A DNA stretch of 64,000 nt. Source: Lepas anatifera (Eukaryota; Arthropoda; Thecostraca; Lepadidae). This document shows positions 55,459-64,000 of the stretch, one piece after another. Within the stretch, counting starts at the first letter, position 1. Every line of letters begins with the position of its first letter. Position numbers and translations under genes: made by a program. Location of the stretch: NCBI GenBank assembly GCA_034440635.1, contig JAOTON010000977.1:1054001-1118000 (forward strand). The letters are read 5' to 3'. Below the pieces are notes generated by a model. The model made no database searches and was not told the origin of the DNA. It saw only the letters and a program-made list of their open reading frames with translations.

Positions 55459-58400
55459 CTGCCGGACAGTGGCGGCCGGCTCCGTGCCCTGCCCGGTCGC
55501 TAACGCACCACCTCCAGCCGGAGGCGCCTGCTCCGGCTCAGAGCCGCGCCAGAACACGTCGTCTTCGTCGCTGCTCTGCTGGCCGCTGGGAGTGGGAGCC
55601 GGAGCCGGCTGGGGCGGGGGCGGGGGCGGTCGCACCGGCACCGGGGCGGGCCGCGACGGCGCCGCCCGGCTCAGCACTGCCTCTTCACGAGGCACAACCG
55701 CCGGCTCCTGAGCAGCATCCTGTCGGTAATCAAACAGGGATCGCGTTTGCACCGCCAAAACACCTGGTGTCTATTACCAACCTCCTCGTCAAACGCAGTA
55801 CACGACCGAAATAATCGGCATTGCGCCAAATGACAACAACAATCGACCTCTTTGTGCGAGACCGTTAGCATTTCAGAACATTACTCCTATCACGCACGAT
55901 CACTTGCTACCCAGACAGGGTTTACATTACCCCTCACACGGACAGTCGGCCCTCGGCCGCTGAAGCATCTGTCCCCAGCAGGACCAGGCGGGTCACTGAC
56001 CTGCACGGCGGGCGGGGGCGGCTGCTGCGGCGGCGGCGGGCGGCTCGGTCTCAGCACCCCTCCTGAGCCGGCCGAGGCCTCCCACACAGTGGCGGCGGAC
56101 GGAACCTCTGCACGCAGAGAAGTATATGTACAGCACAAGACGAGCTGTTCGCCGGTGTAAGGCTTTGGAAATAAGGCCTCCAAGTACACAACCATCTTGA
56201 GATTCGGTTATAAGCCATGGTTCAAATAGCTCATCAAATAGCAAAAGCGAAAAAACGTCAGCCTACATGAACACTGACCCTCAAGTCACGTGACAATGTA
56301 AGTTACAAGCAGATCAAGAGTTGGATATTTACGCCGCCGGCACCGTGAGTCAGTCTCTGACCCTGACCACGGACCTGAGTCGGAGCCGGACTCGGCCGAC
56401 TCCGGCTGCTCCTCGTCCGCCGGAGGACACGCCGCGTCCTCGCTCAGCGGCAGGCAGTTGTCCTCTCCCAGGCTCAGCTCCTCGGCCACCTGGGCCGTCC
56501 ACTCCGGCGTCCGCAGCCGCACCGAGAGACGGCGGCCCTGCACCTGTGGCCCCACACAGCGCGTCACAGAGGCGGCGGCCCTGCACATAGCGTCACAGAG
56601 GCGGCGGACCGACACAGCTCATCACAGAGGCGGCGGACAGACACAGCGCGTCACAGAGCCGGCGGCCCTGCACAGAGCGTCACAGAGGCGGCGGCCCCAA
56701 AGCGCGTCACGCGGCGGCCCGACACAGCGCGTCACAGAGGCGGCGGCCCCACACAGCGTGTCACAGCGTCGGCGGCCCTGCACAGCGCGTCACAGAGGCG
56801 GCGGCCCCACACAGCGCGTCACAGAGCCGGCAGCCCGACACAGCTCATCACAGAGCCGGCGGCCCGACACAGCTCATCACAGAGCCGGCGGCCCGACACA
56901 GCGCGTCACAGAGACGGCGGCCCACAGCACAGCGCGTCACAGAGGCGGCGGCCCGACACAGCGCGTCACAGAAACGGCGCCCAGGCACAGCGCGTCATAG
57001 AGACGGCAGCCCGGCACAACGCGTCACAGAAACGGCGCCCAGACACACCGCGGCACAGAGGCGGCGGCCCTGCATAGCGCGTCACACAGACAGTAGCCCG
57101 GGGTACCACATGACACGGCAGCCGTCTCTGGACAGATTCTGGCTGGACGATGGACACAGGCACTGACTCCTCACTTAGCTCCTCCACCGGCCAGCTGGCA
57201 TAGCCCTCACAAGTCCGCAGTCTCTATACAGTCTAGGCACAGATAGGCAGCTCGCAAACATCTCCCAGGAAGCTTCTGAGACATTGGCAAGCTGAAACTT
57301 TCCGAAATTAATATTGAACGCGCCGAAGCACACGAAGTGACACTCGCAATTTACCGAGCTGTTGACTTGAGCGTTGAATAATACTGCCAGCCCTCCCGCA
57401 ACAGACTCCGCACCTGTACAGCGCCCTGCTCGGCCGCCGCCAGAGCCATGCCGCCCTCCTTGAACGTGGCCCACACGGCGTCCTCCACGAAGCGAACCAG
57501 TATGACGTCACCGAACGACGTCAGCGCCGCCAGCAGGTCGGCGGTGAAGCCGGCCAGCTCAGCCAGGTGGTACAGGTCTTCGGAGGCGCACTGCGCACGG
57601 CGGATCAGAGCCCAGTTACTAACGGCGGATCAGATCAACGTGTTGGCCGACAGGGGAAAACGGGGCAGCTGAAAAATTACAGAAAGTACAAGCCATGGTC
57701 AGCGCAGTGGCAATACCGAACTATACACAGAGTGGAAGCACGTTTGTTTCAGTATTTCCTTTTTAGAGCACACAGTGGGAAGATGCGCTTCAAATGGAGC
57801 CAGTAGCAGACATTAATGATCATACTCTTATTTGGCTGAATGCAGACCCATCAAAATTAAGTCAACGGTTTCCATTTGGAGGGAGGAGGAGGAGAATTCC
57901 TGGTCATGTTAACATCTAGAGATCAAAGAGGTCGTTGATTCCTCCTCCAACCCCACACCTCATAACGAGTGTGATAGAAACAAAACCTGATAGCCACTCA
58001 TAGCAACCCCATTCGGCCATCCTCCACATAAGCTGATCGGGCCATTTAACGAATGGTCACACCTAACCGTCACTTACCAGGACTATATCAATGTCATAGG
58101 ACCTCACCGGAACGTCCCGCTCACAACGGGACTATTAGTTTCGGCTGTGTGCGAAAAGGACCTTAGAGATGACAGAGCCGACTCACACGCGCGTCACTGA
58201 CTCACACCCTGACAGGGCCGTCACGCACACTGACGTCACGATGGCAGTATCAATCACTCACCGTGACGATGACGGAGCCGTCGGGCGGACCGGCCTGTTG
58301 GACCAGCCGCTGGAAGGTAGCGCGCCGGCGGACCGGGTCCACGCGCCGCACCGTCACCTCCAGCAGCGCCACCACCGGCCGGTGGTCCGACTGTTTCAGC

Positions 58401-59224
58401 CCGGCGCACCCGTAATGCAGCACCCGACCCGGCGTCCAGGCAGAGTCATCTGCCGGCGACCAGAGTAGTTAGACCAGGGACGGCGGCGTGTGATCTCAGT
58501 CAGACGGACCAGAGGCCAGGCAGAGTCATCTGCCGGCGACCAGAGTAGTTAGACCAGGGAGGGCGGCGTGTGACATCAACCAGACGGACCAGAGGCCAGG
58601 CAGAGTCATCTGCCGGCGACCAGAGTAGTTAGACCACGGACGGCGGCGTGTGATCTCAGTCAGACGGACCGAGGCCAGGAGGTCGTCTGCCGGCGACCGA
58701 GTAGTTAGACCAGGGAGGGCGGCGTGTGACATCAACCAGACGGACCAGAGGCCAGGCAGTCATCTGCCGGCGACCAAGTAGTTAGACCACGGACGGCGGC
58801 GCGACCCAAGGCCAGGCGTATAGTAGTGAGACCAGGGACGGCGGCGTGTGGCCTCAGTCAGACAGACCAGAGGCCAGACAGAATGGAGCCTAGTGCAGGC
58901 TGACTGCTCTGGGCTGCTAGAAAACGCCGTCTCTGGCACTCATCCCTCGACTTCGCAACGCAATAGACACTTTGTGAGAAAAATCCTGAGCATCATGACA
59001 AAATGATGCCGTTATCATGACCTAACCCGGTCTCTCTCTCTCTCGCCCTCTCTCTCTCCCTCTCTCACTCTCACTCTCACTCTCTCTCTCTCTCACTCTC
59101 ACTCTCACTCTCTCTCTCTCTCTCACTCTCACTCTCACTCTCTCTCTCTCTCTCTCTCTCACTCTCACTCTCTCTCTCACTCTCACTCTCTCTCTCACTC
59201 TCACTCTCTCTCTCACTCTCACTC

Positions 59225-59301
<77 letters not shown>

Positions 59302-61673
59302 ACCCCGGACGCCAGTAACGTCTCCGTTCGACGCCGCGGTTCAGCTGAAGAGTCGGCCTCGCGCGTCACTGACCGGCCTCGCGCGTGGTGCGTCGCTTCC
59401 AGAGCAGGACACGGTCGGTCCAGGCGGGGACAGCGGCACTTCTCGCCCGTGTCGTAGTCGTCAGAGAAAAGGTCGAACTTGTAGGTGGGCGGGAACGTCA
59501 GGTCTCCCTCCAGGAAGTCCCGAAACACACGCCCCTCCGCCTGCTGCACCTGCATAAAGGCCACCACAGACGTCTGCACTACACCCACCACCAGTGACTC
59601 ACCTCAGGAGAGCAACCAGCACCAGAGGGCATTCGTCTGCTCCCAGCCGCAGCAACAAACGTCTATAGCTGTCATCATTTCAATTAACTCAGCGGGACCC
59701 AGTCCGCACAAGCACACCTTAGAGCAATGAGTGACCGAACCGATTAACTGCACGCCTCGGTCTGGAAGGGATCCCAAGCAAATCACAGAAGTAGAGCACC
59801 TCCGACACACCACCCAGTCACGAGTCTGTGCATACGACGAGTCTGTGCGTACCAGCCGCGCCAGGGTCGGCCGCTCCCCGGCACGAGCCCTACCTTGAGC
59901 TGGTCGGCAGTCTGCAGGGCGACCCAGTCGCGGCGCGCGATCAGCTCCTTGACCTCGTCCCGCGGCAGGTCGATCCGGTAGTTGAAGTCGCCGCACCAGA
60001 ACACCAGGTCGTGGGAGAACACTGTGCGGTTCTGCGGGGCGGAGACCCACAGTCACTTCAGAGAACACTGACGGGTTCTAAGGACAGTCAAAGCATGAAG
60101 CAGCACCCTATTCCAACAAAATGGACACGTCTAACCACCGATTGCTTGAGTACTAGTACAGTGGTATTGTTTTCTGTTGAAATACTTGACCCCAATGATA
60201 TAACTTCAGCCAGGGCCCGTGCTTACCATTGGGAAACAGACTTTCTTGGTGATTTCAGCGAAGTCGGCGTTCCTCTCCTGGACTTCTTTCTGACCGGCGG
60301 CGAAGTGGGAGCAGATGAAGCAGAGGGACGAGTTGTACACTACCATACGGATTGCAGTGGCGCCCTTGTTACCTGTGTGCAGGCACACAGTGGGGGACGG
60401 GGTCAGCACTGTAGACACACAGCGCAGAGGGACCTGGGTACACCATCGCATAACGCAATCTGTACATCAAAGCAGGGAAGGAAAATTTACGTCGGCTCAG
60501 GCCGTTCATTCAAACATGTGTTGATAATCCATCTGAAAAGAATCACGTATTCTTTTTCTTGTTTCAATGCCGTTATTTCGCTCAAATATTTCGTAATTGT
60601 TGCTTCAAAGCAATTGTAACACACCCGGAGTAATCACAGAAGCATGGACTATCAGCGCCACGAAAAATTCCCGAAGCGCGTGTGCCAGTCGCATTCCTGC
60701 AATTGTTCTAGAGTAACCTATCAGTCGTACATTGACTTACCAGACTACCCATCCATCCCCTGCTAATCAGTCCGCAGACCCGAGTCCCAGCCCCCGCCCG
60801 CGCCTGCCGCCGTCTGACCTGTGGCGCCGCCCAGTCCAGTCTTGACGGTGTCGGTGGCGACATCTCGGATGTGGGGCGCCAGGTGAGGCCGCACCAGCAC
60901 GAACAGCGCCACCCCCACCAGCTGCACGTGCGTGACCGGCACGTAGCGGCGGTCCCGCGACACCACCTTCTGCAGCTCCTCACCCCACAGACGGGCGTTC
61001 TCCGAACTGGTGCAAACGGGCGGCATCGCGGAGTCGTCAACCATCACTGAGTCATCGTCAATGAGTCGTCAATCATCACAGTCGTCAATCATCACTGAGT
61101 CGTCAATCATCTCTCAGTCGTCACACTGAGTCATCAATCATCACTGGGTTGTCAACCATAAAGGATCTTAATTACAATGTCTCGAAAACCAGTTTAAAAA
61201 AAGCGTAACAAGCTTAGTTTTAATGCAGCAGTAATATCTCGACATTCATAGCACAGTCGGTGGTCAAGATGCTGAACGACAATGGATTCATAAAACACAT
61301 ACGGCGTGGTGAACTGGCGCAAACATTTTCATTCGAACAAAACCTTGCCATTATGCCGCGATACCTCAGCTCCATACAAGCACTTCTCTCTAGAGTAGCG
61401 TACTCTCCCGAGAAGCGTACTCTCCCGGAGAATCGTGCTCTCCCAGAGCGGTGTACTCTCCCAGGTGGCGTACTCTCCCAGGCGGCGTCTCTCCCAGAGT
61501 AGGCTCTCCCAGGTAGTATACTCTCCCAGAGTGGCGTACTCTCCCAGAGTGGCGTACCTAGCTGCCATGATGTTGCTGGCGTTCAGGTCGACGATCTCCT
61601 CGAAGCCGATGGCGAAGATGTCCACCGGGGGCTCCGCCTCGCCCTCAGCGTCCACCAGCTCTGTGGACGGCGC
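54839..61673 (-). CDS. Synj: Synaptojanin, 3' part (5-phosphatase, RRM-like and proline-rich tail; 11 exons)
   Basis: Inositol-polyphosphate 5-phosphatase that removes the 5-phosphate of PI(4,5)P2 on clathrin-coated vesicles so that coats can be shed in endocytosis (family knowledge). Exons in transcript order: 61673-61558, 61006-60819, 60372-60227, 60031-59894, 59549-59374, 58449-58262, 57590-57414, 56543-56375, 56107-56001, 55707-55512, 55458-54839. Conserved blocks: [77 protein letters not shown] and [10 protein letters not shown]. An RRM-like region and a proline-rich tail follow. These, and especially the RRM after the phosphatase, distinguish synaptojanin from OCRL/INPP5B. The Sac1 domain and the start of the phosphatase lie beyond the right edge or behind the 62-64 kb array. 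Exon 59374-59549 has a one-base frameshift. Confidence 0.93.
55512..55707 (-). CDS. Synj: Synaptojanin exon, proline-rich tail
   Basis: Acceptor GATGCTGCTCAG. Reads [20 protein letters not shown], a long proline run ([18 protein letters not shown]), then [17 protein letters not shown] end it in phase 1 at GGAG|GTGGTG so that a 53-base intron joins it to DDPWG. Staying in the same frame instead gives an arginine-rich sequence with no family resemblance, so either this intron or a frameshift is real. Confidence 0.72.
56001..56107 (-). CDS. Synj: Synaptojanin exon, proline-rich tail
   Basis: Acceptor TCTGCGTGCAG, donor GTCAGT. Reads (E)[16 protein letters not shown], then [18 protein letters not shown]. 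Polyproline suited to SH3 or profilin-type partners. Phase 0 out. Confidence 0.82.
56375..56543 (-). CDS. Synj: Synaptojanin exon, end of RRM-like domain and acidic linker
   Basis: Acceptor GGGGCCACAG. Reads [20 protein letters not shown], then EELSLGEDN and an acidic stretch ending SAESGSDS. V-x-G-R-x-[IL]-x-[IV] followed by a P-[DE]-W turn is the usual end of the synaptojanin RRM. I end at TCAG|GTCCGT, phase 1, because it joins the next exon as Glu. Confidence 0.85.
56550..57085 (-). repeat. ~29-bp minisatellite at a synaptojanin splice acceptor
   Basis: Unit on the minus strand GGGCCGCCGCCTCTGTGACG + CGCTGTGTC. The real exon start reads CAG|GTGCAGGGCCGCCG; many units contain the same GTGCAGGGCCGCCG. 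Confidence 0.9.
57414..57590 (-). CDS. Synj: Synaptojanin exon, RRM-like domain
   Basis: 59 codons, phase 0 at both ends. Reads [20 protein letters not shown], then [20 protein letters not shown] and [15 protein letters not shown]-x-V-x-L-V-R-F-V and W-x-T-F fit the RNP-like strands of the RRM that follows the phosphatase domain in synaptojanins. Confidence 0.93.
58262..58449 (-). CDS. Synj: Synaptojanin exon ([10 protein letters not shown], end of phosphatase domain)
   Basis: Acceptor TCGCCGGCAG; G|AT is Asp. It reads [20 protein letters not shown], then [17 protein letters not shown] and [17 protein letters not shown] contains the catalytic histidine pair region of the family. Phase 0 out before GTGAGT. 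The acceptor and the first exon bases are repeated several times just upstream in a minisatellite. Confidence 0.96.
58440..58875 (-). repeat. ~77-bp minisatellite containing a synaptojanin splice acceptor
   Basis: Five to six units. Each contains, on the minus strand, GTCGCCGGCAG|ATGACTCTG, identical to the true acceptor and first exon bases of 58449. Later units are shortened. Confidence 0.92.
59033..59303 (-). repeat. CT/GA microsatellite with CACTCT variants
   Basis: About 270 bases of (CT)n and (CACTCT)n on the plus strand, beginning about 70 bases beyond the exon at 59374. Strong polypyrimidine/polypurine asymmetry, which can form triplex DNA. Confidence 0.95.
59374..59549 (-). CDS. Synj: Synaptojanin exon with one-base frameshift before PAWTDRVL
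   Basis: Acceptor CTTTATGCAG. It reads [20 protein letters not shown], then [19 protein letters not shown]. After CRCP the frame must shift by one base to give [17 protein letters not shown]. The surplus base is in the run CCCC at about 59426-59429 (GGGG on plus). Without the shift the exon reads [14 protein letters not shown] and leaves in the wrong phase for the next exon. Removing one C restores both the motif and the G|AT junction codon. I read this as a homopolymer consensus error rather than a dead gene, because every other exon is intact. Confidence 0.85.
59894..60031 (-). CDS. Synj: Synaptojanin exon ([12 protein letters not shown])
   Basis: 46 codons, phase 0 at both ends, from acceptor GCCCCGCAG to donor GTAGGG. 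It reads [20 protein letters not shown], then [20 protein letters not shown]-x-G-D-F/L-N-Y-R is the diagnostic catalytic motif, its Asp and Asn lining the metal and phosphate site. Confidence 0.97.
60227..60372 (-). CDS. Synj: Synaptojanin exon (NKGATAIRM...SHFAAGQ)
   Basis: Acceptor TGCACACAG; G|GT gives Gly, then [20 protein letters not shown] and [20 protein letters not shown] and the S-H-x-A-A-G motif are standard inositol 5-phosphatase active-site elements. Phase 0 out before GTAAGC. Confidence 0.96.
60819..61006 (-). CDS. Synj: Synaptojanin exon ([14 protein letters not shown])
   Basis: Acceptor GTTTGCACCAG; the split codon AG|T is Ser. It reads [20 protein letters not shown], then [20 protein letters not shown] and [10 protein letters not shown]. 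Leaves in phase 1 before GTCAGA. Confidence 0.94.
61040..61150 (+). repeat. ~18-bp repeat GTCAATCATCACTGAGTC
   Basis: Five imperfect units just outside the acceptor of the synaptojanin exon ending at 61006. Confidence 0.75.
61385..61557 (-). repeat. 18-bp minisatellite starting at a synaptojanin donor
   Basis: On the minus strand the donor GTACGCCACTCTGGGAGA is repeated eight to nine times with variation (GTATACTACCTGGGAGA, GTACGCCGCCTGGGAGA). The first unit begins on the intron's first base. Confidence 0.92.
61558..61673 (-). CDS. Synj: Synaptojanin exon ([15 protein letters not shown])
   Basis: Acceptor ACCCTCAG, then [16 protein letters not shown] and [20 protein letters not shown], the early catalytic-domain strand of synaptojanin 5-phosphatases. 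It ends AG| (phase 2) before GTACGCC. A minisatellite made of the donor region begins directly at the splice site. Confidence 0.92.
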
Positions 61674-62179
61674 CTGAGGGTCAGGTCAGATCCAACAGGC
61701 CGCAGCCTTCCCAACTTCACCCCGGGTGGGCCACTCGCCAGCCACACTCCCTGCTCCGGCCTAAAGTTGTGGAATTATTGCGTCGTAGGAATTATACTGA
61801 GCTGAAGCACCAAGCACGTTGACCACACAACATATATCCCCGCTGATTGTTGATCATATAGAAAAGTTTATCATGATACTGTATAAAACAGAATGTACAC
61901 TTTCTAAGCCCGGGCCAATATACCACATCTCTTCTCGCGACGAATTAACAACAGGCCAGCGCCAAGGGCAGTACCTAAACATCTCCCGTGTGTTTTGGTT
62001 GAAAGCAATCAGAAAAAGTAATGCTGCCTCTGGCCGGTACAGTAAGTAATGCTGGCGGGGTCGGTATTGACTGCCCCACGTGCGAGCCAGCACGTCACTA
62101 TGTCCATTCCCGCCCCTTCCCCCCGTTACCTGCCCACCCCGCCCAACCACGTCCATTCCCGACCCCGTTTCCTCTCCGC

Positions 62180-64000
62180 CTCGCCGTGACCATCCCCATC
62201 CCCGCCCTACCGTGACCATCCCCACCCCCGCCCTACCGTGACCATCCCCATCCCCGCCCTACCGTGACCATCCCCACCCCCGCCCTACCGTGACCATCCC
62301 CACCCCACCCTACCGTGACCATCCCCACCCCTGCCATACCGTGTCCATCCCCACCCCGCCCTACCGTGTCCATCCCCACCCCTGCCCTACCGTGTCCATC
62401 CCCACCCCCGCCCTACCGTGTCCATCCCCACCCCTGCCCTACCGTGTCCATCCCCACCCCCGCCCTACCGTGTCCATCCCCACCCCCGCCCTACCGTGAC
62501 CATCCCCACCCCTGCCCTACCGTGACCATCCCCACCCCTGCTCTACCGTGTCCATCCCCACCCCGCCCTACCGTGACCATCCCCACCCCTGCCATACCGT
62601 GTCCATCCCCACCCCTGCACTACCGTGTCCATCCCCACCCCTGCCCTACCGTGTCCATCCCCACCCCCGCCCTACCGTGACCATCCCCACCCCTGCCCTA
62701 CCGTGTCCATCCCCACCCCCGCCCTACCGTGTCCATCCCCACCCCCGCCCTACCGTGACCATCCCCACCCCTGCCCTACCGTGACCATCCCCACCCCTGC
62801 CCTACCGTGTCCATCCCCACCCCCGCCCTACCATGTCCATCCCCACCCCCGCCCTACCGTGCCCATCCCCACCCCGCCCTACCGTGTCCATCCCCACCCC
62901 TGCCATACCGTGTCCATCCCCACCCCGCCCTACCGTGACCATCCCCACCCCCGCCCTACCGTGACCATCCCCACCCCTGCCCTACCGTGTCCATCCCCAC
63001 CCCCGCCCTACCGTGCCCATCCCCACCCCGCCCTACCGTGTCCATCCCCACCCCTGCCATACCGTGTCCATCCCCACCCCGCCCTACCGTGACCATCCCC
63101 ACCCCCTGCCCTACCGTGTCCATCCCCACCCCCTGCCCTACCGTGTCCATCCCCACCCCGCCCTACCGTGACCATCCCCACCCCTGCCATACCGTGTCCA
63201 TCCCCACCCCTGCACTACCGTGTCCATCCCCACCCCTGCCCTACCGTGTCCATCCCCACCCCCCGCCCTACCGTGACCATCCCCACCCCTGCCCTACCGT
63301 GTCCATCCCCACCCCCTGCCCTACCGTGTCCATCCCCACCCCCCGCCCTACCGTGACCATCCCCACCCCTGCCCTACCGTGACCATCCCCACCCCTGCCC
63401 TACCGTGTCCATCCCCACCCCCGCCCTACCATGTCCATCCCCACCCCCCGCCCTACCGTGACCATCCCCACCCCTGCCCTACCGTGACCATCCACACCCT
63501 GCCCTACCGTGTCCATCCCCACCCCCGCCCTACCATGTCCATCCCCACCCCCGCCCTACCGTGACCATCCCCACCCCTGCCCTACCGTGTCCATCCCCAC
63601 CCCCGCCCTACCGTGCCCATCCCCACCCCGCCCTACCGTGACCATCCCCACCCTGCCCTACCGTGTCCATCCCCACCCCTGCCATACCGTGTCCATCCCC
63701 ACCCCGCCCTACCGTGACCATCCCCACCCCTGCCATACCGTGTCCATCCCCACCCCGCCCTACCGTGTCCATCCCCACCCCTGCCATACCGTGTCCATCC
63801 CCACCCCGCCCTACCGTGACCATCCCCACCCTGCCCTACCGTGTCCATCCCCACCCCTGCCATACCGTGTCCATCCCCACCCCGCCCTACCGTGTCCATC
63901 CCCACTCCCGCCCTACCGTGTCCATCCCCACCCCGCCCTACCAGTGACCATCCCCACCCTGCCCTACCGTGTCCATCCCCACCCCTGCCATACTGTGTCC
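62180..64000 (+). repeat. 26-bp minisatellite running off the right edge
   Basis: Unit CCGTGTCCATCCCCACCCCT + GCCCTA, with C/T, GTGTCC/GTGACC and 25- to 27-base variants; about 70 units in the window. It is upstream of the first visible synaptojanin exon, so it lies in a synaptojanin intron. Confidence 0.96.

Noticed and set aside
54899..55711. 270-codon plus-strand Gly/Arg-rich frame
   Set aside because: Antisense of the GC-rich synaptojanin tail exons, which have clear motifs on the minus strand.
56458..57000. 180-codon plus-strand frame rich in Arg/His ([14 protein letters not shown])
   Set aside because: Antisense shadow of the ~29-bp intronic minisatellite of synaptojanin.
58440..58875. 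CRISPR-like repeats with spacers
   Set aside because: The whole ~77-bp unit is repeated; no variable spacers, and it contains a splice acceptor.
59022..59373. Arg/Glu/Val repeat extension of the synaptojanin exon
   Set aside because: Read-through of the CT/GA microsatellite past a good GTCAGT donor, and in the wrong frame after the CCCC run.
62290..63947. Pro-rich frames (SIPTPALPCPSPP) and Gly-rich minus frames
   Set aside because: Shadows of the 26-bp minisatellite; frame changes with 25- and 27-base units.

Overview
The window is eukaryotic nuclear DNA: spliced genes with long introns, GT..AG junctions, tRNA-derived SINEs, many small DNA transposons and very large minisatellites. It has no bacterial or organellar features. 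The two large genes are animal genes: a collagen prolyl 4-hydroxylase alpha subunit and a neuronal-type phosphoinositide phosphatase (synaptojanin). The strong GC bias of the exons against AT-richer introns, plus the repeat content, suggests an arthropod. A crustacean such as a barnacle is my guess, but the sequence does not prove it.

Plus strand, 6.6-33.1 kb: prolyl 4-hydroxylase alpha subunit (P4HA). Eight exons can be placed with matching splice phases, ending at a stop at 33086-33088. The signal-peptide exon(s) lie upstream or were not recognised. The second TPR helix pair of the peptide-binding domain is missing where a minisatellite now sits. Iron ligands H-x-D...H and the 2-oxoglutarate lysine are intact. 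The introns hold TTAA-flanked piggyBac-like MITEs, hAT-like MITEs with clear 8-bp target duplications, SINEs and minisatellites.

33-43 kb: P4HA 3' flank, small transposons, then a ~4.8 kb array of a 33-bp unit (37.42-42.25 kb). Because 33 is 11 codons, this array produces long but spurious open frames on both strands.

Minus strand, 43.2-43.9 kb: a compact intronless gene for a secreted, probably GPI-anchored MAM-like protein, with a TATA box at about 44.16 kb.

44-54 kb: intergenic and transposon-rich. It holds a nested pair of TTAA elements (46.8-48.9 kb) and a stack of elements inside one another (50.4-53.1 kb).

Minus strand, 54.8-61.7 kb: the 3' part of synaptojanin in eleven exons: 5-phosphatase domain, RRM-like domain and proline-rich tail with AP-2-type and SH3-binding motifs. 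The Sac1 half must lie beyond the right edge. One catalytic exon carries a one-base frameshift in a CCCC run. A 26-bp minisatellite fills 62.18-64.0 kb and continues out of the window.

The most unusual pattern: at least five intronic minisatellites, in both large genes, start exactly at a splice junction, and in several the unit includes a copy of the splice site. The only functional link between the genes that can be inferred is that each is an ordinary conserved animal gene; nothing suggests co-regulation.
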